This document shows positions 6,281-14,346 of a DNA stretch of 14,466 bases, piece by piece. Under the pieces are notes generated by a model. The model saw only the letters and a program-made list of their open reading frames with translations, did not search any database and was not told where the DNA came from. Within the stretch, counting starts at the first letter, position 1. Each line of letters starts with the position of its first letter. This DNA is from Sedimenticola sp. (lineage in GTDB: Bacteria > Pseudomonadota > Gammaproteobacteria > Chromatiales > Chromatiaceae): positions 1 to 14,466 of the forward strand of contig JAUUYI010000017.1 of the NCBI GenBank assembly GCA_030590525.1. Reading direction: 5' to 3'. The position numbers and the translations under genes are program-made.

Positions 6281-7158
6281 CCTACCGCTCCCATTCGTCC
6301 TTCGCTGAGTCGATCTCGATGGGCCAGATCCTGTAAGGTGCGGGCCTCCTGGAAGCCCTGCAGGGTTAGCAGGTTCCGTACCGCGGAACCCTGTTCGAAG
6401 CCATGTTCCAGCAGTAGCCAACCGCCCGGCTTCAGGTGTGCCGGGGCCTGCCGGATGATGTTGCAGATATCCCTCAGGCCATCGGCTCCCCCGGTAAGGG
6501 CAGCGACGGGCTCCCAGGGAAGCCCGTCCTGCTGCAGATGGGGGTCTCCTTCGGCCACATAGGGGGGGTTGCTCAGGATCAGATCGAAGTGGTGCTGGTC
6601 GGGCAGGGCAGTGCACCACTCTCCCGGTCGGCAGGTGACGTTGCTCAGGCCGAGGCGCAGAAAGTTGGCACTGGCGACGGCCAGCGAGGCGCTGTCGACG
6701 TCGGTAGCGATGATGTTCGAGAGCGGGCGTTCGGTCGCGATAGCCGCGGCGATGGCCCCGCTGCCGGTACCCAGATCGACGATTTCTCTCCTGGCATCTT
6801 TCGGTATCAGCTCCAGTGCCCGTTCCACCAGCCGTTCCGTTTCGGGCCGGGGGATGAGGGTGGCGGGGGTCACCATCAGGGGCAGTGACCAGAACTCCCG
6901 CTGACCGGTGAGGTAGGCGAGGGGTTCTCCCTGCAGTCGCCTCCGGATCAGTGCCTGGAAGCTGGCCTGCTGGCGTGTGGAGAGGCGCTTGTCCGGCCAG
7001 GCGATCAGGTGAGTGCGGGGAGTGCCCAGGATGTGGGCCAGCAACACCTCTGCCTCCAGGCGGGGTGTGCCATCCGGAAGAGTCGACAGATGGGTTTGGG
7101 CAATCTCCAGGGCCTGGCCGATGGTAGCGGGGGGGGTGGGGCCGCTATCCGCCTTCAT
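6274..7158 (-). CDS. prmC: Peptide chain release factor N5-glutamine methyltransferase
   Basis: The 294-residue PrmC methylates the glutamine of the GGQ motif in release factors RF1 and RF2 using SAM. The N-terminal helical domain (about 10-85) is followed by YLTGQREFW (82-90), IPRPETE (102-108), SAM motif [15 protein letters not shown] (128-141) and the catalytic SNPPYV at 196-201, which holds the target glutamine. The ATG at 7156-7158 overlaps the prfA TGA in ATGA, so translation is coupled to that of its own substrate. The frame is open further upstream only as a shadow of prfA. After the usual RDRxxxGR terminus near residue 288 the protein runs on as MGAVGN and stops in the arm of the 170-bp palindrome, so insertion of that element may have replaced the original C-terminal residues. 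The catalytic core is intact. Confidence 0.96.
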   Translation of the reverse strand: MKADSGPTPPATIGQALEIAQTHLSTLPDGTPRLEAEVLLAHILGTPRTHLIAWPDKRLSTRQQASFQALIRRRLQGEPLAYLTGQREFWSLPLMVTPATLIPRPETERLVERALELIPKDARREIVDLGTGSGAIAAAIATERPLSNIIATDVDSASLAVASANFLRLGLSNVTCRPGEWCTALPDQHHFDLILSNPPYVAEGDPHLQQDGLPWEPVAALTGGADGLRDICNIIRQAPAHLKPGGWLLLEHGFEQGSAVRNLLTLQGFQEARTLQDLAHRDRLSEGRMGAVGN

Positions 7159-8240
7159 TCGCTGGCTGCTGAGAGGGTTGCCAGCTGCCCGGCCTGATGC
7201 TCCTGGATCAAGGGGTCTATCACCTGGTCCAGGACACCCCCCAGGATCTCGTCCAGTTTGTAGAGAGTCAGGTTTATGCGGTGGTCGGTGAGGCGGTTCT
7301 GGGGGTAGTTGTAGGTGCGGATGCGTTCCGACCGATCGCCACTGCCAACCTGGAGTTTGCGCGCCTCTGCCTGCTCGTTGCTCTGCTTCTCCTGTATACC
7401 GGAGAGCAGTCGGGCCTGCAGTAGGGACATGGCGCGGGCCTTGTTCTTGTGCTGGGAACGCTCGTCCTGGCACTCCACCACGATGCCACTGGCGAGGTGG
7501 GTGATACGTACGGCGGAATCGGTCTTGTTTACATGCTGCCCGCCGGCGCCGGAGGCGCGGTAGGTGTCGATGCGGAGATCGCCGCTCTTGATCTCCACCT
7601 GGTCGATCCCCTCTGCCTCCGGCAGGATCGCGACAGTACAGGCGGAGGTATGGATCCGGCCCTGGGATTCGGTCTCTGGGACCCGCTGCACCCGGTGGGC
7701 ACCGGACTCGAACTTCAGTCGGGAATAGACATTGCGGCCACTGATGCGGCTGATGATCTCCTTGTATCCCCCCTGGTCCCCGATGCTTTCGCTGATGGTC
7801 TCGCACTTCCACCCATGGAGTTCGGCATAGCGCAGATACATGCGATGCAGATCACTGGCAAACAGGGCGGCCTCGGCACCGCCCGTACCTGCCCGGATTT
7901 CCAGGAAGATATTGCGCTCATCGTTGGGATCGGGGGGGAGCAACAGCAGTTGCAGTTCGGGTTCCAGCGCACCTCTCTCCCTCTCCGCTTGCACCTGCTC
8001 CTCCCGGGCCAGTTCGGCCATCTCCGGGTCGTCCAGCATCTCCCGGGCACTGTCGATGGTCTGCTCCAGCGCCTGGTAGCGGCGATAGCACGCCACCACT
8101 GGCTCCAGCCGGGCATACTCCCGGCTCAATTCCCGGAATCGGTTCTGATCTCTCTGCACCTCTGAATCGGTCAGCAGCGCCGTGATCTCCTCGAAATGTT
8201 CGCTGATCTGATCCAGCTTGCCCTGGATGGACGGTTTCAT
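7155..8240 (-). CDS. prfA: Peptide chain release factor 1
   Basis: RF1 recognises UAA and UAG stop codons in the ribosomal A site and triggers peptide release. The 361-residue length and the positions of the key motifs match the E. coli protein: the tripeptide that reads the stop codon, PET at 188-190 (PxT class, RF1 rather than the SPF of RF2), and GGQ at 233-235 in [18 protein letters not shown]. The conserved [19 protein letters not shown] segment and [14 protein letters not shown] follow. The start overlaps the hemA TGA and the stop overlaps the prmC ATG, both as ATGA, giving the classic hemA-prfA-prmC coupled operon. The glutamine of GGQ is the substrate of the adjacent PrmC. Nothing unusual is seen. 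Confidence 0.98.
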   Translation of the reverse strand: MKPSIQGKLDQISEHFEEITALLTDSEVQRDQNRFRELSREYARLEPVVACYRRYQALEQTIDSAREMLDDPEMAELAREEQVQAERERGALEPELQLLLLPPDPNDERNIFLEIRAGTGGAEAALFASDLHRMYLRYAELHGWKCETISESIGDQGGYKEIISRISGRNVYSRLKFESGAHRVQRVPETESQGRIHTSACTVAILPEAEGIDQVEIKSGDLRIDTYRASGAGGQHVNKTDSAVRITHLASGIVVECQDERSQHKNKARAMSLLQARLLSGIQEKQSNEQAEARKLQVGSGDRSERIRTYNYPQNRLTDHRINLTLYKLDEILGGVLDQVIDPLIQEHQAGQLATLSAASE

Positions 8241-9517
8241 TTGTCACCCGCGGTAGAATTGTCCGCATCTTCTATCTGAAACAGGGTGTTGGCGGCATCG
8301 AGCAGTTCCTCCTGGCCGTTGAAGCCTGCGCGTCGGATCTGGGTGCTGGGGGTGTGCAGCAGTTTGTTGGTCAGGGTATGGGCCAGGAAACCCAGCACCT
8401 CTTCCGGGGGCTTCCCATTGTGGAGAGAGCGCAAGGCCCGCTGTAGTACCTCGTCACGCATCTGTTCCGCCTGAGCGCGGAAATCCTGAATCATGCTCAC
8501 TGCGTCCAGCGAGCGCAGCCAGCCCATGAACTCTTCGGCATGCAGGTCGATGATCTCCACCGCTTGTTCCGCTGCCTCCTGGCGTGAGCGCATGTTCTCT
8601 TCGATCACTTCCTGCAGGTCGTCCACCGTGTAGAGATATACATCGGACAGGTCAGATACTTCAGGCTCTATATCTCTTGGAACCGCGATGTCAACCATGA
8701 ATATGGGCTGGTGACGGCGTTTTTTCAGCGCGCTTTCCACGGTCCCTTTTCCCAGGACCGGCAAAGGGCTGGCAGTGGAGGAGATCACGATATCAGCCTC
8801 TGCCAGATGAGAGGGTATCTCGGTCAGGGCGATGGCGTAACCATCGAGCTGATTTGCCAGATTATGAGCCCGTTCGATCGTCCTGTTGGCAACGATGACG
8901 CGCCCGATAGCGTGCTGCTGGAGATGTCGTGCCGCCAGTTCAATGGTCTCGCCGGCCCCGATCAGCATCGCGGTCTGCCGGGACAGATCGCTGAAGATCT
9001 GCCGGGCAAGGCTGACTGCGGCAAAAGCGATGGAGACCGGGCTGTGGCCAATGGCCGTGTCGGTGCGCACCTGCTTGGCGACCGAGAAGGTGTGTTGAAA
9101 CAACCGGCCCAGCAGCTTCCCGGCGGTGCTGGCATCTCTGGCAGTCTGGTAGGCCTGTTTCACCTGCCCCAGAATCTGAGGTTCGCCCAGGACCATGGAG
9201 TCGAGCCCGCTGGCCACCCGCAGCAGGTGCCTGACCGCTTCATGCCCCTCATGGGCATAGAGATAGGGTGCGATGGTCTCCAGTGCCAGTCCGTGAAATT
9301 CTGCCAGCCAGCTGCTGATCTGGGTTTTTCCGACGCCTTGCAGTGAGCAATAGAGCTCGGTTCTGTTGCAGGTTGACAGAATGATCGCCTCGCTAACGCC
9401 GGGGTGGGACGCAAGGCCACGCAGCGCGGCCACGATGATATCCGGACCAAAGGTGATCCTCTCGCGGATATTGACCGGTGTTGTCTTGTGGTTGAGACCG
9501 AGTGCAAGTATTGCCAT
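8237..9517 (-). CDS. hemA: Glutamyl-tRNA reductase
   Basis: HemA reduces glutamyl-tRNA(Glu) with NADPH to glutamate-1-semialdehyde, the first committed step of the C5 route to 5-aminolevulinate and tetrapyrroles. The 426-residue protein has the catalytic Cys50 in LSTCNRTE, the conserved [17 protein letters not shown] (104-120) that contacts the substrate, the nucleotide-binding strand [10 protein letters not shown] (184-193) and a C-terminal helical dimerisation domain from about residue 315. The ATG at 9515-9517 begins the usual [15 protein letters not shown]-terminus; no strong Shine-Dalgarno is visible. It is the first gene of the operon with prfA and prmC, and its TGA overlaps the prfA start. 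The divergent gap upstream has a possible -10 (GATAAT) and a short direct repeat. Confidence 0.98.
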   Translation of the reverse strand: MAILALGLNHKTTPVNIRERITFGPDIIVAALRGLASHPGVSEAIILSTCNRTELYCSLQGVGKTQISSWLAEFHGLALETIAPYLYAHEGHEAVRHLLRVASGLDSMVLGEPQILGQVKQAYQTARDASTAGKLLGRLFQHTFSVAKQVRTDTAIGHSPVSIAFAAVSLARQIFSDLSRQTAMLIGAGETIELAARHLQQHAIGRVIVANRTIERAHNLANQLDGYAIALTEIPSHLAEADIVISSTASPLPVLGKGTVESALKKRRHQPIFMVDIAVPRDIEPEVSDLSDVYLYTVDDLQEVIEENMRSRQEAAEQAVEIIDLHAEEFMGWLRSLDAVSMIQDFRAQAEQMRDEVLQRALRSLHNGKPPEEVLGFLAHTLTNKLLHTPSTQIRRAGFNGQEELLDAANTLFQIEDADNSTAGDK

Positions 9518-9828
9518 CTGAACTTTATCTGGCGCGGAAGAATTTGAAATTTTGGATTATCAAGGGGTTAAATTCAAGGGGCGTATGCCCATTCAGGAAG
9601 AATTAGTTCGGCTCGGTGTGTAAAATGGGCTACTTGATCAGCCCGAATCTTTCACAAATTGTGCTTGATCTCGCTTGTCTCTTGGTTCCACAAGAAATAT
9701 TTCCTCAATCGGCCGTAGTCACCGATACGCCGCTCCTTCGGAAATTTCCCTGTGAAACCAATATACTGCGCGATATCAGCGCAAATTTATGAAATCTTCG
9801 GGCTAGGAGTTATACGGGTGAAATATCG
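9518..9828. promoter_or_regulatory. Divergent intergenic region between hemA and the TPR lipoprotein gene
   Basis: This 311-base gap must hold the promoters of both flanking operons. For hemA (minus strand) a GATAAT-like -10 lies at 9556-9561, about 40 bases before the start codon, without a good -35. The word CAAGGGG occurs twice, at 9561-9567 and 9575-9581, 14 bases apart. For the plus-strand operon a TATACT -10 lies at 9762-9767, again without a clear -35; it is followed by TGCGC/GCGCA inverted arms (9767-9783) where transcription would begin. A small palindrome, CACAA-A-TTGTG, sits at 9653-9663. No coding frame is supported. All assignments are weak pattern matches. Confidence 0.4.
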
Positions 9829-11574
9829 ATGAGATCGTTGTCGAAAAGCTTGCTTTCCCTCTTGCTGCTATCAGTATTGGCGGCCTGTGCCGGTAGACCG
9901 GAGCGTTCTGCGGGCCAGGACCTGGATAACGGAACGGTAGCCAGCAAACCGGTGGTACTGCCTTTCAAGGCCCCGCCCCCGCCGCTGACTGAGCTTGACG
10001 AGGATGTGGTGTTCAATACGCTGGTGGGTGAAATCGCAGTCCAGCGTGGGCGACTCGACCTGGCCTATCGATATGCACTGCAGAGTGCACGCCTTACCGG
10101 TGATGCACCGGCGGCTGAGCGGGCCACCCGGATTGCCATGGTTTTGAAACGCCCGGATCTGGCACTGAAAGCGGTACAACGCTGGGTCGAACTGGCACCG
10201 AATGAGCTGCAGGCGCGGCAGGTGGCGATTGCGCTTTACATGCAGGCGGAGCGTGAACAGGAAGTTCTGCAGCAGATGGAGGCAGTGCTCGCCATCAGCC
10301 GGGCAAAAGGAAGTGATGGTTATCTGCACGCCATGGCGGCCCTCAGTAAATCCAGGGATCATGGCCTGGCGCTGTCCATCATGAAGCGGGTGACAGATCC
10401 CCATTTGGATGACCCCCGGGCAGGTTATGCGGTGGCCTTGATGGCGCTGATGTGGCGGGATTTTCCCACTGCGGAGGATGAGATAGCCGGGGTGCTGGAG
10501 CGGCATCCGGACTGGACCAGGGGACATGCCCTGCAGAGTCGGATCTACCAGGCCCGGGGAGACCGGGCCGCTGCCCGGAGGGTGTTGGAAGAGGCCATCG
10601 GCAGGATGCCCGATGATCTGCTGCTCAATGAGACGCTGGCACGGTTGCTGGTGGAGGATGAGGAGTATGAGCAGGCCTATGCGCAGTTTCAGAAGGTCGA
10701 GCGGCTGCGGCCGGAAGATGCGGACGTTCAATACTCGCTGGGCGTATTGGCGATGCAGCTGGAACGGCCTGAAGATGCCCGGGACTATTTCAACCGCCTG
10801 CAGCAGATGGGCAAGCATCGTAATGGAGTGGCCTACTACCTGGGCCGGATCGAGCAGCAGCAGGAACGCCCGGATCAGGCGGTCGGGTGGTATAAAAAGG
10901 TCGCTGGCGGCGAGTTCAGGTACGATTCCCAGGTTCGGATCGCCCAGACGCTGGCAGAGGCGGGGCGGCTTCAGGCGGCGCGGGAATGGTTTCAGGGATT
11001 GCGCATTCAGATGCCTGAGAAGTCGGCTCAGCTGTTCCTGCTGGAGGTCGACCTGGTGCAGGAATACGGTACACCCGATCAGGTGATGGGGCTTTATGAC
11101 AAGGCGCTGCAGGCTCACCCGGGTTCTGAGGATCTGCTCTATGCCCGGGGGCTGTATGCAGTCAGTATGGATCGGCTGGATCTGCTGGAGCGGGATATGC
11201 GCGCTATTATCGCCCGGAATCCTGAGAATGTGGATGCCTTGAATGCGCTGGGTTATACCCTGGCGGATAAGACGGACCGACTGCAGGAGGCCCTTGCCCT
11301 GATAACCCGGGCGCTGGCGCTGAAACCGACCTCCGCAGCGATACTCGACAGCATGGGTTGGGTCCAGTACCGGCTCGGTAACTACCCCCGGGCGGTGGAA
11401 TATCTGCGTAAGGCACTGGCGTTGCAGCCGGACGCGGAGATCGCCTCCCACCTGGGGGAGGTACTGTGGGTGATGGGGGAGCAGGAGCAGGCGCGGCGGG
11501 TCTGGAAACAGGCGCAGCAGCGGGACCCTGAGAGTCAGTACATCAGAGAGGTGATGCAGCGGCTGGCGCCATGA
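9829..11574 (+). CDS. TPR-repeat outer-membrane or periplasmic lipoprotein
   Basis: The 581-residue protein starts with a lipoprotein signal peptide: positive MRSLSK, a hydrophobic stretch and a lipobox LAAC with the lipidated Cys at residue 20. A proline-rich linker (about 40-53) follows. The rest is built of tetratricopeptide-like helical hairpins; the clearest are at about 301-326, 466-500 (LNALGYTLADKTDRLQEALALI) and 501-565. Without an Asp after the Cys it should be sorted to the outer membrane. Its place and length correspond to the TPR protein that precedes lolB-ispE in Pseudomonas (PA4667 by established synteny). The exact function is not known; a role in protein-complex assembly in the periplasm is plausible. 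Its TGA overlaps the ispE ATG. The ATG at 9829 is the only possible start after an in-frame stop at 9790. Confidence 0.9.
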   Translation: MRSLSKSLLSLLLLSVLAACAGRPERSAGQDLDNGTVASKPVVLPFKAPPPPLTELDEDVVFNTLVGEIAVQRGRLDLAYRYALQSARLTGDAPAAERATRIAMVLKRPDLALKAVQRWVELAPNELQARQVAIALYMQAEREQEVLQQMEAVLAISRAKGSDGYLHAMAALSKSRDHGLALSIMKRVTDPHLDDPRAGYAVALMALMWRDFPTAEDEIAGVLERHPDWTRGHALQSRIYQARGDRAAARRVLEEAIGRMPDDLLLNETLARLLVEDEEYEQAYAQFQKVERLRPEDADVQYSLGVLAMQLERPEDARDYFNRLQQMGKHRNGVAYYLGRIEQQQERPDQAVGWYKKVAGGEFRYDSQVRIAQTLAEAGRLQAAREWFQGLRIQMPEKSAQLFLLEVDLVQEYGTPDQVMGLYDKALQAHPGSEDLLYARGLYAVSMDRLDLLERDMRAIIARNPENVDALNALGYTLADKTDRLQEALALITRALALKPTSAAILDSMGWVQYRLGNYPRAVEYLRKALALQPDAEIASHLGEVLWVMGEQEQARRVWKQAQQRDPESQYIREVMQRLAP

Positions 11575-12449
11575 ATGGGCGTGGACCGATGGCCTGGCCG
11601 GCGCCGGCCAAACTGAATCTGATGCTGCGAATCACCGGCAGACGGCCGGACGGATACCACCTGCTTCAAACCGTGTTCCAGTTTCTGGATCTGGGTGACA
11701 CGCTGCGCTTTCGGTGCCGCGAGGATGGGGCGATCCGGCACCTCGATCCCATTCCTGGCATGGAACCCGGCGACGACCTTGCAGTAAGGGCGGCCCGCCT
11801 GCTGCAGCAGGCGAGCGGCACCGCGCTTGGCGTGGAGATCGGGCTGGACAAGCGCCTGCCCATGGGCGCGGGGCTGGGCGGTGGCAGCTCCGATGCAGCT
11901 ACCACCCTGGTGGTGTTGAACCAGCTGTGGGAGATCGATTTTCCCCCGGAGCATCTGGCCCGGCTGGGGCTGATGCTGGGCGCAGACGTGCCGGTCTTCA
12001 TCGAAGGGCGTGCGGCCTGGGGGGAAGGCGTGGGGGAGCGGTTACTGCCACTGGAGCTGCCCACCCCCTGGTATCTGCTGCTGTTACCCGATTGCCGGAT
12101 CTCCACGGCGGAGATTTTCGGCGATCCGGATTTGACACGCGACTCTCCCCGGATCAAAATACGCGACTTTCTCTCCGGCAGAAGGGACAATGACTGCCTC
12201 TCTGTCGTAGCTCGTCGATATCCGCCGGTTGCGGAAGCAATGGCATGGCTGGGTCGATTCGGGCAGCCCAGGTTGACGGGAACCGGCGCCTGCGTGTTCG
12301 CCTCCTTTGAAGAAGAGGCGCTGGCCCGGCTGGTTCTGGAGCAGGTGCCGGAACATTTCCGGGCCTGGGTAACCCGGGGGCTGAATCGGTCTCCGTTGCA
12401 GGCGGCGATGGAAGAGGCAACGATTTCTTGGGGCGTCGCCAAGCGGTAA
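11571..12449 (+). CDS. ispE: 4-diphosphocytidyl-2-C-methyl-D-erythritol kinase
   Basis: IspE phosphorylates the 2-hydroxyl of CDP-methylerythritol with ATP in the non-mevalonate pathway to isoprenoids. The 292-residue GHMP kinase has the substrate-binding APAKLNLML (11-19, with catalytic-site Lys14), [10 protein letters not shown] (23-32), the ATP loop [15 protein letters not shown] (96-110), catalytic Asp139 in LGADVPVF and the C-terminal GTGACVF. The ATG overlaps the stop of the TPR gene as ATGA. The last seven codons (SWGVAKR) and the stop lie inside the tRNA-Gln gene: the TAA at 12447-12449 is part of the tRNA D-loop. Compared with E. coli IspE, which ends soon after GVNLSPLH, this protein continues about 17 residues after GLNRSPLQ, so the overlap probably arose by extension of the reading frame into the tRNA. 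Catalytic parts are complete. Confidence 0.97.
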   Translation: MNGRGPMAWPAPAKLNLMLRITGRRPDGYHLLQTVFQFLDLGDTLRFRCREDGAIRHLDPIPGMEPGDDLAVRAARLLQQASGTALGVEIGLDKRLPMGAGLGGGSSDAATTLVVLNQLWEIDFPPEHLARLGLMLGADVPVFIEGRAAWGEGVGERLLPLELPTPWYLLLLPDCRISTAEIFGDPDLTRDSPRIKIRDFLSGRRDNDCLSVVARRYPPVAEAMAWLGRFGQPRLTGTGACVFASFEEEALARLVLEQVPEHFRAWVTRGLNRSPLQAAMEEATISWGVAKR

Positions 12450-12500
12450 GGCACAGGGTTTTGATCCCTGCATGCGCAGGTTCGAATCCTGCCGCCCCAG
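12429..12500 (+). tRNA. tRNA-Gln, anticodon UUG
   Basis: The 72-base gene folds as a normal cloverleaf. Acceptor arms TGGGGCG (12429-12435) and CGCCCCA (12493-12499) pair fully, with T1-A72 and discriminator G, both identity features of glutamine tRNA. The D-arm is GCCAAGCGGTAAGGC, the anticodon stem CAGGG/CCCTG encloses TTTTGAT with anticodon TTG, and the T-arm is GCAGG TTCGAAT CCTGC. The terminal CCA is not encoded (TCA follows), so it is added by the nucleotidyltransferase. The first 21 bases overlap the 3' end of ispE. tRNA-Gln between ispE and prs is also known in Pseudomonas. Processing by RNase P would cut the ispE message. Confidence 0.97.
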
Positions 12501-12542
12501 TCAGAGTGCTTGGTATTTAACTCTGGGAGCCTGGCTCCTGGT

Positions 12543-12558
12543 AGAGGGTTTTGCTGTG
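12543..12558 (+). promoter_or_regulatory. Shine-Dalgarno and GTG that set the prs start
   Basis: AGAGGG at 12543-12548 lies seven bases before GTG at 12556. The in-frame ATG at 12571, five codons later, has only a weak purine run upstream. The GTG start gives the N-terminus [11 protein letters not shown], of normal length for Prs, so I prefer it; the ATG remains possible. Confidence 0.6.
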
Positions 12559-13509
12559 TCAGCCAGCGGCATGAGGTTATTTGCGGGGAATTCCAACCCG
12601 GCGCTTGCGAATGAGATCGCCGGGTGGTTGAACGTACGCCTGGGAAAAGCGGTCGTCGGGCGATTCAGTGACGGCGAGGTGATGGCGGAGATTCAGGAGA
12701 GCGTCCGGGGTCATGACGTTTATGTGATTCAGTCCACCTCTCAGCCCACCAACGACAACCTGATGGAGATGCTGGTGCTGATGGATGCCCTGCGCTGGGC
12801 ATCGGCAGGCCAGATCACGGCCGTTTTTCCCTACCTGGGGTATGCGCGCCAGGATCGGCGGCCACGTTCAGCGCGGGTGCCTATCACGGCGCGCCTGGTG
12901 GCGAAGCAGATCGCTGCGGCGGGCGCCAACCGGGTGGTCACGGTGGATCTCCATGCAGATCAAATCCAGGGTTTCTTCGATATCCCGGTGGACAATATCT
13001 ACGCATTACCCATTCTGCTGGGGGATGTATGGCGACAGAAATACCCGGAGCTGATGGTGGTCTCGCCGGACGTGGGCGGGGTGGTGCGCGCGCGCGCCCT
13101 GGCCAAGCAACTGGACGACGCGGATCTGGCCATCATCGATAAACGCCGACCACAGGCAAACGAGGCGCAGGTGATGAATATCATCGGCGACGTACGGGGC
13201 CGCACCTGCGTCCTGATCGACGATCTGGTGGATACCGCAGGTACCCTGTGCAAGGCGGCTCAGGCGTTGAAGGAGCATGGGGCAAAACGGGTGGTGGCTT
13301 ACTGTACCCATCCAATCCTCTCCGGCTCCGCGGTGGATAACCTGAACCGTTCTCAGCTGGATGAGCTGGTTGTTTCGAATACGGTGCCGCTACAGGATGA
13401 TGCGGTCAACTGCAGCAAAGTCCGGCAGATCAGTATTGCCGAGCTGCTGGCTGAAACGATGCGGCGGGTTGCATCAGACGAGTCCGTGACCTCTCTGTTC
13501 ATGGATTGA
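12556..13509 (+). CDS. prs: Ribose-phosphate pyrophosphokinase (PRPP synthetase)
   Basis: Prs transfers pyrophosphate from ATP to ribose 5-phosphate, making PRPP for nucleotide, histidine, tryptophan and NAD synthesis. With the GTG start it has 317 residues, the standard class I length. Motifs are intact: GRFSDGEV near 35-42, [10 protein letters not shown] at 64-73, [12 protein letters not shown] at 93-104, [17 protein letters not shown] at 131-147, [13 protein letters not shown] at 168-180, KRRPQAN at 196-202 in the catalytic flexible loop, and the PRPP-binding loop [12 protein letters not shown] at 219-230. It begins 55 bases after tRNA-Gln and is probably transcribed from the ispE or tRNA promoter; the strong hairpin just after its stop should end this transcript. 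An upstream extension of the frame into the tRNA is not real. Confidence 0.97.
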   Translation: MSASGMRLFAGNSNPALANEIAGWLNVRLGKAVVGRFSDGEVMAEIQESVRGHDVYVIQSTSQPTNDNLMEMLVLMDALRWASAGQITAVFPYLGYARQDRRPRSARVPITARLVAKQIAAAGANRVVTVDLHADQIQGFFDIPVDNIYALPILLGDVWRQKYPELMVVSPDVGGVVRARALAKQLDDADLAIIDKRRPQANEAQVMNIIGDVRGRTCVLIDDLVDTAGTLCKAAQALKEHGAKRVVAYCTHPILSGSAVDNLNRSQLDELVVSNTVPLQDDAVNCSKVRQISIAELLAETMRRVASDESVTSLFMD

Positions 13510-13515
13510 TTATTT

Positions 13516-13554
13516 ATCACCACCGTTCTGGTCGCGGAACGGGGGTGATTTTTT
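13516..13554 (+). terminator. Rho-independent terminator after prs
   Basis: The arms 13516-13528 (ATCACCACCGTTC) and 13537-13549 (GAACGGGGGTGAT) form a 13-bp stem with one A/G mismatch and an 8-base loop, followed by six T from 13549. It begins seven bases after the prs stop, so it should close the prs transcript and leave rplY to its own promoter in 13555-13631, where I see no clear -35/-10 pair. Confidence 0.9.
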
Positions 13555-13631
13555 GGCCTGGAATAGAGTGGCGTGGCAACTGCCTGACCGTTCGTTTCGG
13601 GGTTAATGGTTGATGACCTGGAGATAAACAA

Positions 13632-14270
13632 ATGAGCAATTTACTTGAAATCAAGGCGCAGCTGCGCGCAGACATGGGGAAGGGTGCGAGCCGCCGCCTG
13701 CGTCGCGAAGGGCTGGTGCCGGGAATTATCTACGGTGCCCATAAGGACCCCGAAATGGTGAGTCTGGTGCATACTGATCTGCTTCAGCACCTGGAGCAGG
13801 AGGCATTCTACTCCAGTATTCTCAGCCTTGAGGTGGAAGATAAGCCGGTACAGGTCATTCTAAAAGATCTGCAGCGCCATCCGGCCAAACCGTTCCTGCT
13901 GCATGTGGATTTCCAGCGGGTGAGCGCGACCGAAAAGCTTCGCACCCGTGTGCCGCTTCACTTTACGGGTGAGGATGATGCGCCCGCGGTGAAGGGCGGT
14001 GGCGGTGTTTCCCATCTGCAGACGGATGTGGAGATCAGCTGTCTGCCCGCAAACCTGCCCGAGTACATCGACGTGGATGTCTCCGCTCTGGATATCGGTG
14101 ACACCATCATGTTGTCCGGTCTGCTCCTGCCGGAGGGTGTCGAACTGGTTGGGGCCGACAACGACCTGCCGGTAGCCCGCGGCCACGCCCTCCACACCAC
14201 CGAGGTGGAAGAGGTAGCTGACGAAGAGGAGGGTGGCGAAGAGGAGCCAGTACCCACAACAGAGGAATGA
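13632..14270 (+). CDS. rplY: 50S ribosomal protein L25/general stress protein Ctc
   Basis: The 212-residue protein is of the long TL5/CTC type. Residues 1-93 are the L25 domain that binds 5S rRNA, with GKGASRRLRREGLVPGIIYG at 17-36 and LHVDFQRV at 90-97. Residues about 98-187 are the beta-rich C-terminal domain, with VEISCLPANLPEYIDVDVSAL and the conserved LPEGVEL. The tail from 191 is almost wholly acidic (EVEEVADEEEGGEEE), common in proteobacterial members. A GGAG Shine-Dalgarno at 13620-13623 lies eight bases before the ATG. In related genomes pth follows directly; here the window ends in a tandem repeat before any such gene. The order prs-rplY is conserved in Gammaproteobacteria. Confidence 0.97.
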   Translation: MSNLLEIKAQLRADMGKGASRRLRREGLVPGIIYGAHKDPEMVSLVHTDLLQHLEQEAFYSSILSLEVEDKPVQVILKDLQRHPAKPFLLHVDFQRVSATEKLRTRVPLHFTGEDDAPAVKGGGGVSHLQTDVEISCLPANLPEYIDVDVSALDIGDTIMLSGLLLPEGVELVGADNDLPVARGHALHTTEVEEVADEEEGGEEEPVPTTEE

Positions 14271-14284
14271 AAGCAGGAATTAAA

Positions 14285-14346
14285 GCAGGACCGAGGGCCT
14301 GGGAAAAACAGGACCAAGGGTTAAAGGCAGGTCCGAGGGCCTAGGA
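14285..14346 (+). repeat. Two copies of a 20-base unit spaced 42 bases, degenerate edge of the heptamer array
   Basis: GCAGGACCGAGGGCCT followed by GGGA at 14285-14304 recurs as GCAGGTCCGAGGGCCT followed by AGGA at 14327-14346, 18 of 20 bases equal. The spacing of 42 is six times seven, the period of the array that follows, and GGACCAA also occurs at 14311-14317. This looks like an older, diverged part of the same repeat tract. Confidence 0.6.

Noticed and set aside
7159..7812. Extension of the prmC frame upstream to 7812
   Set aside because: That part is a frame shadow of prfA. PrmC begins at the ATG that overlaps the prfA stop.
7449..8165. 238-codon plus-strand frame antisense to prfA
   Set aside because: prfA is unambiguous on the minus strand with GGQ and PxT in place; the antisense product shows no motif.
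9871..11451. Open frame of 526 codons on the minus strand, antisense to the TPR gene
   Set aside because: It lacks any family likeness, while the plus-strand frame has a signal peptide, lipobox and TPR repeats. Long antisense frames are expected in GC-rich genes.
11666..12454. 262-codon minus-strand frame antisense to ispE
   Set aside because: IspE motifs on the plus strand are complete; the antisense frame is low-complexity and unlike a known protein.
12472..12555. N-terminal extension of Prs starting inside the tRNA
   Set aside because: It would encode part of tRNA-Gln; the family N-terminus starts near RLFAGNSNP.
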